Shown here: positions 44,881 through 53,584 of the stretch, one piece after another
How the letters are laid out: each line of letters opens with the position of its first letter
Position numbering within the stretch: the first letter of the stretch is position 1
Assembly: GCF_001643235.1 (NCBI RefSeq)
Contig: NZ_LQWY01000022.1
Location: 1-64,000, forward strand
DNA length: 64,000 nt
Source: Domibacillus aminovorans
GTDB lineage: Bacteria > Bacillota > Bacilli > Bacillales > Domibacillaceae
Direction of reading: 5' to 3'
Translations under genes and position numbers: made by a program
The notes under the pieces: generated by a model
The model's database searches: none
What the model saw: the letters and a program-made list of their open reading frames with translations, nothing else
Told to the model about the DNA's origin: nothing

Positions 44881-45501
44881 ATGTTAACGGTTAACGATAG
44901 AATAGAAAAATACTCAACCGATGAAATAGAGAAATTTAAAATGGTTAGTACGTCTACGATCGGTCACTTTACTGATTTTGGTTTTTTGGCGAACTATGAA
45001 TGTACGATCCCGGTAACGAAAGTGTCTGGAGAAGTGACAACAGTCAAATTATCTAGTGGAGATGGTTACCCGTTAAATACTGCGCTTCAACAAGCTAAAA
45101 AAGGAGATATTTTAGTTATTGATACGTCAGGAAATAAAACACATGCTTGTTGGGGAGAATTTAGGGCGAGGAAAGCAGAAGAAATGGGCCTATCTGCCGT
45201 TATAGTAAATGGAGCCGTAACAGATATTTCCTATTTGAGAACGAGTCGTGTACCTGTGTTTTATGAGTCGATATCTCCAAAAACGACAAGAGTATTAAAG
45301 TTGGAGGGAGAAGTGAACACGGCAGTAAGTGTGGGGAACGTCGTTTTTGAATCAGGTGATTATGTCATTGCGGATCAAGATGGAATTTTCAAAATTAACC
45401 AATTAAACTATAAAACGTTAATAGAGTTGGCGATTGAGAAAGAAAAAAAAGAAAAATTAAAAAGAATGGAAAATAATGCTGTACATTGTGAAAAAAAATA
45501 G
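44881..45501 (+). CDS. RraA-like / HMG-aldolase-family protein in a siderophore operon
   Basis: 206 residues. LVIDTSGNKTHACWGEFRAR, VIVNGAVTDISYLRTSRVPV and GDYVIADQDGIF fit the RraA/4-hydroxy-4-methyl-2-oxoglutarate aldolase fold, including the NGAV.D...LR segment that holds the metal-binding Asp and substrate Arg of the enzymes. Family enzymes cleave HMG to pyruvate or decarboxylate oxaloacetate; RraA itself inhibits RNase E, which is not expected here. ATG 44881 follows AATAAGGAGGCTTCT, ten bases after the SbnC-like gene, so it belongs to the operon. Staphyloferrin B loci known to me lack it; its role is open. Confidence 0.8.
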   Translation: MLTVNDRIEKYSTDEIEKFKMVSTSTIGHFTDFGFLANYECTIPVTKVSGEVTTVKLSSGDGYPLNTALQQAKKGDILVIDTSGNKTHACWGEFRARKAEEMGLSAVIVNGAVTDISYLRTSRVPVFYESISPKTTRVLKLEGEVNTAVSVGNVVFESGDYVIADQDGIFKINQLNYKTLIELAIEKEKKEKLKRMENNAVHCEKK

Positions 45502-45513
45502 TATCATATAAAT

Positions 45514-45532
45514 GAAAATGATTATCAATACC
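45514..45532 (+). promoter_or_regulatory. Fur box before the uptake operon
   Basis: GAAAATGATTATCAATACC matches the 19-base Fur consensus at 15 positions. It lies 21 bases before the lipoprotein start, so uptake genes can be controlled separately from biosynthesis. Confidence 0.75.
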
Positions 45533-45553
45533 AAGTGGAAAGGGAGTGTACAT

Positions 45554-46534
45554 ATGTTGCGCAGTAATAAGTTATTTTCGATTATGTTTTGTGTGATGGC
45601 ACTGATGCTGCTTATAGCAGGGTGCAGCAACAGTAATGAAGAAAAAACGACTACGAAGGAGAAGAACGCGTCGTCACCTCAAGAGGAGCGTGTAGTTAAG
45701 CATGCTGGAGGGGAGACAACGATTAAAGGTACGCCTGAAAGAATCGTCACGTTATATCAAGGCGCGAATGATACGGCTGTGGCACTTGGCGTGAAGCCTG
45801 TTGGGATCGTTGAGTCTTGGGATCAACAACCGATTTATGAATATTTAAGATCTGATTTAGAGGGTGCAACCGTTGTAGGACAAGAGTTACAGCCTAATTT
45901 AGAAGAAATTTCTAAATTGAAGCCAGATTTAATTATAGCTTCTAAATATCGTCATGAAGAAATTTATCCGCAATTATCTAAAATTGCACCAACGATTATG
46001 GACGATACCGTTTATGAATGGAAAGATACGTTGCATTTAATGGCGGATGCACTAAATAAACAAGACAAAGAAACGGAATTATTGGCCGAGTGGGATGGAC
46101 GCGTAGAAGATTTCAAATCACAAATGGGTGATGCTTTACCGATTAAAGCGGCTATTACAAACTTCCGCTCGGATCATATGCGTGTTTATTACAATAGTTA
46201 TGCAGGATCTATTTTGAAAGAATTAGGATTTGAAGGACTTGAACGACCTGCCGGTACTGAGGGTGAAGATTGGGGAGAAAAGATTACGACGAAGGAACGT
46301 ATTCCAGATTTGAACGCCGATACGATCTTTAACTTCAATGCCTCAAAAGATTCTGAACTCGTTGAGAAAAACTACGAGGAGTGGACCAATCATCCGCTTT
46401 GGCAAGAGCTTGATGCAGTGAAAAATGATAAGGTTTACCAAGTTGATGAAGTGTACTGGAGTGCAGGGGCTGGTTATCAATCCGCGAACTTAATGCTCGA
46501 TAGTTTATATGACATTTATGAATTGAAAAAATAA
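45554..46534 (+). CDS. Iron-siderophore ABC transporter substrate-binding lipoprotein
   Basis: 326 residues, FhuD/FecB-type receptor. Signal and lipobox: FSIMFCVMALMLLIAGC. The TroA-like fold shows VKHAGGETTIKGTPERIVTL, VALGVKPVGIVESW, LKPDLIIAS and WTNHPLWQELDAVKNDKVYQ. It captures the Fe3+-siderophore outside the membrane. ATG 45554 with AAAGGGAGTGTACAT; an in-frame ATG at 45512 falls in the Fur box and is rejected. A hairpin separates it from the permease genes. Confidence 0.92.
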   Translation: MLRSNKLFSIMFCVMALMLLIAGCSNSNEEKTTTKEKNASSPQEERVVKHAGGETTIKGTPERIVTLYQGANDTAVALGVKPVGIVESWDQQPIYEYLRSDLEGATVVGQELQPNLEEISKLKPDLIIASKYRHEEIYPQLSKIAPTIMDDTVYEWKDTLHLMADALNKQDKETELLAEWDGRVEDFKSQMGDALPIKAAITNFRSDHMRVYYNSYAGSILKELGFEGLERPAGTEGEDWGEKITTKERIPDLNADTIFNFNASKDSELVEKNYEEWTNHPLWQELDAVKNDKVYQVDEVYWSAGAGYQSANLMLDSLYDIYELKK

Positions 46535-46556
46535 GTGAAAAGCTTATGACAATCGT

Positions 46557-46610
46557 GAACCTGCTGATGAAATGAACGATCCTTGTTCATCATTGAAGCA
46601 GGTTCTCTTT
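46557..46610 (+). terminator. Hairpin between receptor and permease genes
   Basis: GAACCTGCT (46557-46565) pairs perfectly with AGCAGGTTC (46597-46605), with ATGAAC/GTTCAT pairing inside, then TCTTTT. A leaky terminator here would give more receptor than permease mRNA, a common arrangement in ABC operons. No separate Fur box was found before 46648. Confidence 0.65.
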
Positions 46611-46647
46611 TACTGTTGGACGAAATCAAAATATGAATGGTGATTAA

Positions 46648-47664
46648 ATGGTACAACTTATAAAGCAAGATAAGGGGAAGATAGTTGGCTTATGTTTGTT
46701 AATCGTTTTATTAATGGTTTGTATGTTATCCAGTTTGATGTTCGGGATTACGCATTATACGTTGGCTGATATTTATAGCATGGTCACGTCGTTTAATACA
46801 CAAGATATAACGCATATCATACTTTGGAAAGAACGTTTTCCACGGATGGTGATTGCGGTCGTTACGGGAGCATCACTTGCCGTTGCTGGTGTCATTAGTC
46901 AGCTGTTGACACGTAATCCGTTAGGTTCTCCTAGCGTGTTAGGGATTAATTCCGGTTCGATTTTCTTTATTGTTGTCTTCGTTGTTTTATTTAACGTGTC
47001 AGATTTAAACATTCTTGTTTATTTTGCTTTTTTAGGAGCGCTAGTGGCGGCTATTTTAGTTTATTTGCTCGGTTCTTTACATTATTCAGGGACGACTTCT
47101 GTGAAAATCATTTTAGCTGGGATTGCTGTGAATGCGATGTTTGTCTCCTTTACGCAAATTATTTTGTTAATGAATCAAAAAGGGATGAGTGACGTTTTAT
47201 TTTGGATGGCAGGGACGATTAGCGGCCGGACTTTAAACATGATTTTAGCCGTTTTGCCGTTCTTACTTATATCGCTCATTGCGACATGTTTTTTAGGACG
47301 GTCGATGAACATTTATGCATCTGGCGAAAGTATTGCCAAAGGGTTAGGACAAAACGTGATGTTGCTGAAATTGACGCTGCTTGTTTTAATGGTTGTGCTT
47401 GCGGGCGGTTCATTAGCAGTCATAGGGAACGTTGCATTTGTCGGTTTGATCATTCCGCATGTAGCGAAATCGCTTGTCGGGAATGCTTATGTTTGGTTGA
47501 CGCCTTATTCTATTTTATTAGGAAGTATCTTTTTACTAATTGCAGATATTAGTACGCGGTTGATTCATCCGCCTGCGGAAATTCCTTTAGGTGTAATTAC
47601 TGCATTTATCGGAGCACCGTTCTTTATTTATGTCGCTTTTAAAGGAGGGCGTGCACGTGGCTAA
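46648..47664 (+). CDS. FecCD-family iron-siderophore permease, subunit 1
   Basis: 338 residues with nine or ten membrane helices. ERFPRMVIAVVTGASLAVAG, LLTRNPLGSPSVLGINSGS and GNVAFVGLIIPHVAKSLVG are the FecCD signature segments, the last being the site that contacts the ATPase. It pairs with the next gene product to form the channel. GGTGATTAA precedes ATG 46648. Overlaps permease 2 by eight bases. Confidence 0.93.
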   Translation: MVQLIKQDKGKIVGLCLLIVLLMVCMLSSLMFGITHYTLADIYSMVTSFNTQDITHIILWKERFPRMVIAVVTGASLAVAGVISQLLTRNPLGSPSVLGINSGSIFFIVVFVVLFNVSDLNILVYFAFLGALVAAILVYLLGSLHYSGTTSVKIILAGIAVNAMFVSFTQIILLMNQKGMSDVLFWMAGTISGRTLNMILAVLPFLLISLIATCFLGRSMNIYASGESIAKGLGQNVMLLKLTLLVLMVVLAGGSLAVIGNVAFVGLIIPHVAKSLVGNAYVWLTPYSILLGSIFLLIADISTRLIHPPAEIPLGVITAFIGAPFFIYVAFKGGRARG

Positions 47665-48700
47665 TCGATGGATCGTTCGGTCGAAAAAGGGGAAACTATC
47701 GTTTTATGTATTACAGAAAGAGGTTTATAAAACGATCGCGGTGTTGGGTAGTTTATTGTTCGTCGTTTTGTTAGGGTTGATGGTTGGAATCGATATTATA
47801 CCACTTCATGAAGTGATCAATTATACATTTCATTTAGCACCGATTGAGAATGAATTTGCGCTAGGGGAATTAAGGATGCCACGTGTTTTGTCGGGGATGA
47901 TTGTCGGCGCCTCACTTGCTGTAGCTGGTTTAATTGTACAAGGGATTATTCGAAATCCGCTTGCTTCACCAGACGTCATTGGTGTCACAGGCGGTGCTTC
48001 TGTAAGTGCCGTTTTATTTTTAACGTACTTTAGTGACACACTAGGTGTTCAGTGGACACCAATCTTTGCTATTATCGGTGCCATTATTACGTTCTTTATT
48101 CTTTATCTTTTTTCCCTGCATCCGACGATTACTGCAAATCGGCTTGTTTTAATTGGCATCGGTTTAGCATCACTTGCGAGTGCGCTCGTCACCTATATTC
48201 TCGTTATGTCTGCTTCATTCACATCTGAACGCGCCTATTTATGGCTGACAGGAAGTTTATATGGTGCTAATTGGCTGCAAACCATATCCATCTTTGTGTC
48301 GTTTACTATTTTATTTATAGTGATTATGTGGTCGAAGCGGAAGTTTGAATTGTACAGCTATGGTGACTCAGTTGCCGAACAGTTAGGGTTAAATTTGAAA
48401 CGATTTAGAATTGTATTTTTGTTCTTTAGTGCCATGCTCTGTGGATTATCGGTTTCAGTAGCTGGAGGAATCGGCTTTATTGGCTTGCTGACGCCGCATA
48501 TTTCAAGAAGAATTGTGCGTCACCATACATCACTCTTATTCATTACGACAGCTGGCATCGGTGCGATATTAGTTGTACTTGCAGACTGGATCGCGCGCAT
48601 TGCCTTCCAACCGTTAGATATTCCAGCAGGTGTTTTTACATCAGGAATCGGCGCACCATTTTTTCTTTATTTACTGATTAAAAATCGAAATTCATTTTAA
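47657..48700 (+). CDS. FecCD-family iron-siderophore permease, subunit 2
   Basis: 347 residues. LRMPRVLSGMIVGASLAVAG, IRNPLASPDVIGVTGGASV and AGGIGFIGLLTPHISRRIV match the family. Start GTG 47657 with AAAGGAGGGC directly before it, inside the end of permease 1; the frame to 47630 is upstream read-through. Heterodimer partner of subunit 1. Confidence 0.93.
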   Translation: MANRWIVRSKKGKLSFYVLQKEVYKTIAVLGSLLFVVLLGLMVGIDIIPLHEVINYTFHLAPIENEFALGELRMPRVLSGMIVGASLAVAGLIVQGIIRNPLASPDVIGVTGGASVSAVLFLTYFSDTLGVQWTPIFAIIGAIITFFILYLFSLHPTITANRLVLIGIGLASLASALVTYILVMSASFTSERAYLWLTGSLYGANWLQTISIFVSFTILFIVIMWSKRKFELYSYGDSVAEQLGLNLKRFRIVFLFFSAMLCGLSVSVAGGIGFIGLLTPHISRRIVRHHTSLLFITTAGIGAILVVLADWIARIAFQPLDIPAGVFTSGIGAPFFLYLLIKNRNSF

Positions 48701-48711
48701 GGATGATATAA

Positions 48712-49470
48712 ATGAGCAGTATTGTGATGAACGAACTGAAAACGTTTGATATACATATGGAACATGAGAAGCTCACGGAAATTGAGATAACAGACTTATT
48801 AAATGAAGAAAAATGTTTATCATTTCTACGAAAGCAAATGATCGAGATAAAAGCACCGAGTTTATCCGTCACAGCTTCCATGCTTTCGAAAAGATATGCT
48901 TATCTCGTCGTGTCTTCCACTTTATACAGTATGGTCGAATTCAACTGTGCCCTTCATTTGCCGGTAAAAGCGTGTGCATTAAGTAAAGAACGTACATTAT
49001 GTATTCAAGCAGGCATGTGCAAATGGCAGGAAGTAAAGAGCATGGAGAGGGAAAAATGGCGTGAGAACGTGCTACATACCCTTTTTTCGTCTCATATTAC
49101 GCCAGTTTTAAACATATTGAAAAAAACATCCCGCGTTCCATCGTCCATATTGTGGGAAAACGTAGCCATTCGAATTAACTCTATTTACCGGAAAACATTA
49201 GCGAAAGAAATGGATCCAGTTAAAATTGAACGGTTAAACAGCGACTTTCATTTTTTGAAAAATGCGAGTGGAGATCTGTTTAATTTAAAAGAAAACCCGA
49301 TTAAACAGTATTTAAAAATAGGAGAAGAACTTATCGTAAATCCATGCCGAAAAACGTGCTGCTTGTACTATAAATTAGAAAAAGATGTTGAAGGAATCGG
49401 TTATTGTAGCAATTGCCCCATTAAAAGTAAGCAAATAAAAGCGAGGGATTTATACAATGAACGAGATTAA
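48712..49470 (+). CDS. FhuF-like [2Fe-2S] ferric-siderophore reductase
   Basis: 252 residues. The C-terminus has NPCRKTCCLYYKLE and then YCSNCP, the CC...C..C cluster-binding pattern of FhuF proteins, which reduce Fe3+-siderophores in the cytoplasm to release Fe2+. The N-terminal 200 residues form the helical FhuF domain. AAGGATGATATAA precedes ATG 48712. It lies between permease 2 and the ATPase gene (14-base overlap), so release chemistry is expressed with uptake. Confidence 0.85.
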   Translation: MSSIVMNELKTFDIHMEHEKLTEIEITDLLNEEKCLSFLRKQMIEIKAPSLSVTASMLSKRYAYLVVSSTLYSMVEFNCALHLPVKACALSKERTLCIQAGMCKWQEVKSMEREKWRENVLHTLFSSHITPVLNILKKTSRVPSSILWENVAIRINSIYRKTLAKEMDPVKIERLNSDFHFLKNASGDLFNLKENPIKQYLKIGEELIVNPCRKTCCLYYKLEKDVEGIGYCSNCPIKSKQIKARDLYNERD

Positions 49471-50263
49471 AATAAATGTGAAAGATATAACACTAGCATA
49501 TGGCAAAACGACAATAATTGATTCATTAAATGTAGCCATACCTAAAGGGAAAATCACCGTACTCATCGGTCGAAATGGGTGTGGGAAATCAACTTTGTTA
49601 CACGCCATTGCCCGTTTACTAAAACCACAAACGGGCAGCGTCATTCTTGATGACCAAGACATTTTGAAAATGAAGTCAAAAGAAGTCGCTAAAAAGTTAG
49701 CCATTTTACCACAGTCACCAATCGCCCCAGAAGGCGTAACGGTAGAACAATTAGTGAAACAAGGCAGATATCCGTATCAAGGTACATTCAAACAATGGAC
49801 AAATGAAGATGAAAACGCTGTTCATCATGCTTTAACAGTAACGAGTATGGAAGAATTGCAAGATCGATACGTTCATGAATTATCTGGTGGACAGCGCCAA
49901 CGAGCTTGGATAGCCCTGAATCTTGCGCAAAATACGGATACTATTTTATTAGATGAACCAACAACGTATTTAGACTTAACCCACCAAATCGAAATTTTAG
50001 ACTTGCTCTATGATTTGAATAGAGAAGAGAATAGAACAATTGTCATGGTTTTACACGATATTAATTTAGCTTGTCGCTATGCAGATCACCTCGTAGCGAT
50101 AAAAGATCAAAAAGTGTTTATTCAGGGTGCTCCCGAAGATATGATAACGAGCGAAAACATAGAACGTATTTACGGATTAAAATGCCGCATCGATATAGAT
50201 CGTCAATTCGGTACGCCGATATGTTTCCCAGACGGAAAAGGAAGAAAAATAAATAACAGATGA
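49457..50263 (+). CDS. Iron-siderophore ABC transporter ATPase
   Basis: 268 residues, FecE/FhuC-type. Walker A GRNGCGKST, Q-loop in LPQSPIAPEG, signature LSGGQRQR, Walker B TILLDEPTTYLD, and the switch His in VLHDINLACRYAD. It powers the two permeases. ATG 49457 overlaps the FhuF-like gene. Last gene of the uptake operon; no strong terminator is seen before 50444. Confidence 0.95.
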   Translation: MNEIKINVKDITLAYGKTTIIDSLNVAIPKGKITVLIGRNGCGKSTLLHAIARLLKPQTGSVILDDQDILKMKSKEVAKKLAILPQSPIAPEGVTVEQLVKQGRYPYQGTFKQWTNEDENAVHHALTVTSMEELQDRYVHELSGGQRQRAWIALNLAQNTDTILLDEPTTYLDLTHQIEILDLLYDLNREENRTIVMVLHDINLACRYADHLVAIKDQKVFIQGAPEDMITSENIERIYGLKCRIDIDRQFGTPICFPDGKGRKINNR

Positions 50264-50443
50264 AAATAATGGATGAACGGGATTTTAATAGAATCATAAT
50301 TTGGTAAAAAATTCATCTTATATTACAAATATTATTGGATTTGTCATTATAACGTAAAACAAATTAATGTTTCATTTTGGTAGAATCAGAATAATAAGGG
50401 AAACAAAGAGATTAATAGAAAAAAAGAATCCGGGAGGTTTATG

Positions 50444-51457
50444 GTGAATAGTTGCAGAAAAATAATCATTTCAATTATGGCAGCAATGATGTTTTTAACC
50501 TTTTCTCCGATAGCATCTTTTAAAACAGAAGCTGCATCAATCGGAGAATCGATCGTCACCTATGGAGAAAAATTCATGGGCGTCCCATATGTTTTTGGCG
50601 GGACGACACCAAATGGATTTGATTGTTCCGGATTCGTACAGTATATTTACAAACATGCAGCAGGTATTTCACTGCCACGTACAACAGACGAACAATATAA
50701 TGTTGGAACTTCAGTAGCAAAAAGTGATTTACAACCAGGAGATCTTGTTTTCTACGCAAATACATATCGCAAAGGTATTTCACATGTTGGAGTGTATGCC
50801 GGTGGAAACATGGTATTAAACGCAACATCAAGCAAGGGAATTGATCTTGTTTCACTGAATCATCCGTACTGGGGTCCGAAATACGCAGGCGCGAAACGCG
50901 TTTCGGATGAAGCACAGACACCAGATTGGTTTACAGATATCGATAAATCTTCATCTACATACACAGCTATTAAAACATTGTCAGATCAAGAAGTGATTAC
51001 AGGATTTGAAGATTATACATTCCGTCCAAATGAAAAAGTAACACGTGGACAAGCAGCAGCAATTATTAACCGTGTTTTGAACATCGAACCGAAAGTAATG
51101 AGCCATTTTACAGATGTACCAAAATCAAACCGTTTCGCTTACGATATCGCAGCGATGCGTGAAGCAGGGATCATCACGGGATTTGCAGACAAAACATTCC
51201 GTCCTGAAGCAGAAATGACACGAAACGAAATGGCCCTCATCATCAAGCGTTCATTTGACCTCAACATGTCACAAACAGCTGCAGCAAGTGTCAGTTACTC
51301 AGATATCGATGCGAGTCACTGGGCTTTTGAAGGCATTGTGGCAATGGCTATGATCGATAAAACAGGTATTTTCGCAGGTGATAAGTTCTATGGAACGCAT
51401 CATGCGACACGGGAAACATTTACTGTCGCGATTTATAACGCAATGAATGCAAAATAA
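50444..51457 (+). CDS. Secreted NlpC/P60 peptidase with three SLH motifs
   Basis: 337 residues. Signal peptide (1-30), NlpC/P60 domain (about 33-145) with catalytic Cys in NGFDCSGFVQYIYKHA, His in ISHVGVYAGG and the third polar residue in LNHPYWG, then three SLH motifs (about 160-335: WFTDID, HFTDVP, SYSDID). It should cut D-gamma-glutamyl-meso-DAP stem peptides while held in the wall. CGGGAGG favours GTG 50444 (six-base spacing) over ATG 50441. Confidence 0.9.
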   Translation: MNSCRKIIISIMAAMMFLTFSPIASFKTEAASIGESIVTYGEKFMGVPYVFGGTTPNGFDCSGFVQYIYKHAAGISLPRTTDEQYNVGTSVAKSDLQPGDLVFYANTYRKGISHVGVYAGGNMVLNATSSKGIDLVSLNHPYWGPKYAGAKRVSDEAQTPDWFTDIDKSSSTYTAIKTLSDQEVITGFEDYTFRPNEKVTRGQAAAIINRVLNIEPKVMSHFTDVPKSNRFAYDIAAMREAGIITGFADKTFRPEAEMTRNEMALIIKRSFDLNMSQTAAASVSYSDIDASHWAFEGIVAMAMIDKTGIFAGDKFYGTHHATRETFTVAIYNAMNAK

Positions 51458-51468
51458 GAAAGAAAACG

Positions 51469-51523
51469 AGAGGTCGTCCTAAAAAATTAGTGAATAACTG
51501 GTTTTGGGACGGCTCTTTTTTTG
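51469..51523 (+). terminator. Terminator after the NlpC/P60-SLH gene
   Basis: GAGAGGTCGTCCTAAAA pairs with TTTTGGGACGGCTC around a loop containing AGTGAATAACTG, then TTTTTTT. The hairpin at 59296, after another SLH gene, shares the loop AGTGAATAACTG and a similar stem. Confidence 0.85.
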
Positions 51524-51659
51524 TACCTCTAAATAAAATTTTACTTTAATTACAGTAATAAAGAATAGTCAAAACTATTTATTCGTGATTTAATGAATAT
51601 ATCTATTGATGAATAAATTTACAACTATGAGAGTTTTGACTAAAAGGAGAGGGAGAAAA

Positions 51660-53495
51660 TTGGTTTATAACAGTAAATTAACAGACGACGATTCCATACA
51701 ATGGTTTTCTAATGAAAAAGATGAGATAAGACTTTTAATTGATAAAAGCGGACGAATAAAATATATAAACCCTGTTATGGAGACTGTTTCACAGCATATT
51801 GTTGTAGATATAATAGACCAGAATTTACTTGAATTTATTCATCCAAATGACAAAGAAAAGACGATAGCAAACCTCTTTTATTTACAACCCCCTCATAGCT
51901 TTACCCCCTTCATAATGCGCTTTCTTCGTAAAGATGGTTCGTACTGTAAACTATACTTTGCTTCGGCAGAACTGTCTGAAAGAGGATGGATTCAAGCAAT
52001 TGTATATAATAAAGACAGGGAAAAAGAAAAACATCTTAAAAACGATTCTATTATTAACGTAAATCATCCTTTGTTTACGATGTCAGACAGTTCTGCTGCG
52101 ATTATAAGTTTAGACGGTCGGGTGATGGCTGCGAATCAAGCGTTCGAGAAACTGTACGGATGGACATTAAAAGAGATAAGTGATCAATTCCTTCCAATTG
52201 TTCCGGAGCATCTTGTAGATGAATTTAATGAATTAAAAGAACGGGTGACAAATGGAGGAAATGTTGCCCATTATCCGACATTCCGATTGAAAAAAGATGG
52301 TAGACTCTTGCCAGTCGCACTCTCCCTATCTGCGGTGAAAGATGATACAGGTAAAATTAAAGCATTATCGTCCGTCACACATGATCGGACGGAGTATTTG
52401 GAGACACAAAAGATAATTGAAAAACAAAAAGAATTGCTGATAACAAGGGAAAAAGTGATGAGCTACATTACGGAAAACATTAAAGAAGTTATTTGTCTAT
52501 ATGATATTAGTAATAGGAAGCTTCTTTACAAGAGCCCTTCTTATGATAGTTTTTGGGGAGTCAGCGACGAAGAGCTACTTAAAGATCCAATGCAGTGGCT
52601 CGAGAATCTTCATCATGAGGATCGAGATAAATTGATTGAATTTCACAGGGCGACGGATAACAGTCCGAAAGAATTAGAGTATGAAGTCAAAGGAGACACA
52701 GAAGAAGAAACACGCTGGATCTGGTCAAAAATAACACCGATTTTGGATGAAACAGGGACGGTCATCCATCACATGTGTATATCACAGGATATGACAGATA
52801 TAAAAAAAAGAGATAACATGTTAAAAAAACGGGATGAATTAGGAATCATCGGGCAGCTGGCAGCCGGCATTGCCCATGAAATTAGAAATCCACTAACAGC
52901 CGTAAAAGGATTTATACAGCTTCTTAATGAAGAAACGAATAATGCTTACAGCGATGTGATCTTGTCTGAACTTGAACGAATCGAATTTATTATGAATGAA
53001 TTTCTCATGCTGGCAAAGCCGGAGCAGGAAGCGATCATGAAAAAGCAATATATAAATGATTTGTTAAAAGAGATGATTGCATTTATGACACCAGAAGCGT
53101 TGTTGAATCAAGTGGAAATTAAAATGGAATTGGATCAAGGGCAGCCAATCGTTTATTGTGAACCGAAACAGATTAAACAAGTGATCATGAATCTTGTGAA
53201 AAATGCCATTGAAGCGATGCCTTCTGGCGGAGAAGTTCGAGTCACAACAAGAAGAGAAGATGGATGGATAGCTATTGATATAAAGGATCAAGGAATAGGG
53301 ATACCAAAAGACAAACAAGTTTACCTCTTTGAACCATTTTATTCGGACAAGGAACGCGGGACAGGTCTCGGTTTAATGGTAAGCAAAAAAATTATCGAGC
53401 AGCATAAAGGAAAGATTCGAATTTTCAGTAAAGAGGGGTCAGGCACATTAGTACAAGTTCTTATGCCTATAGAAAATAAGGATTTATATCATTAA
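51660..53495 (+). CDS. Soluble multi-PAS histidine kinase (sporulation-kinase type)
   Basis: 611 residues, no membrane helix. Three PAS domains (about 15-125, 130-245 and 265-385) precede HisKA with phospho-acceptor His406 in GIAHEIRNPLTAVKGF, then HATPase_c with NLVKNAIEAMPSGG (N box), DQGIGIP (G1) and GTGLGLMVSKKI (G2). The architecture resembles KinA and KinE, which feed phosphate to Spo0F. No response regulator gene is adjacent, as expected for an orphan sporulation kinase. Start TTG 51660 has AAAAGGAGAGGGAG. sda is the convergent neighbour. Confidence 0.85.
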   Translation: MVYNSKLTDDDSIQWFSNEKDEIRLLIDKSGRIKYINPVMETVSQHIVVDIIDQNLLEFIHPNDKEKTIANLFYLQPPHSFTPFIMRFLRKDGSYCKLYFASAELSERGWIQAIVYNKDREKEKHLKNDSIINVNHPLFTMSDSSAAIISLDGRVMAANQAFEKLYGWTLKEISDQFLPIVPEHLVDEFNELKERVTNGGNVAHYPTFRLKKDGRLLPVALSLSAVKDDTGKIKALSSVTHDRTEYLETQKIIEKQKELLITREKVMSYITENIKEVICLYDISNRKLLYKSPSYDSFWGVSDEELLKDPMQWLENLHHEDRDKLIEFHRATDNSPKELEYEVKGDTEEETRWIWSKITPILDETGTVIHHMCISQDMTDIKKRDNMLKKRDELGIIGQLAAGIAHEIRNPLTAVKGFIQLLNEETNNAYSDVILSELERIEFIMNEFLMLAKPEQEAIMKKQYINDLLKEMIAFMTPEALLNQVEIKMELDQGQPIVYCEPKQIKQVIMNLVKNAIEAMPSGGEVRVTTRREDGWIAIDIKDQGIGIPKDKQVYLFEPFYSDKERGTGLGLMVSKKIIEQHKGKIRIFSKEGSGTLVQVLMPIENKDLYH

Positions 53496-53514
53496 AAAAT
53501 AGGTGTCCGGTATA

Positions 53515-53560
53515 AAAAACAATCTCATCATTAAATTGGTTTAATGATGAGATTGTTTTT
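53515..53560. terminator. Convergent terminator between the PAS kinase and sda
   Basis: AAAAACAATCTCATCATTAA (53515-53534) and its perfect complement ending at 53560 form a 21-base stem. Confidence 0.95.
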
Positions 53561-53584
53561 GTTGAGCGATCAAAAGATGGATGA

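Noticed and set aside
45512-45553. Upstream ATG for the siderophore receptor
   Set aside because: It lies inside the Fur box, has no ribosome site, and would bury the lipoprotein signal peptide behind 14 extra residues.
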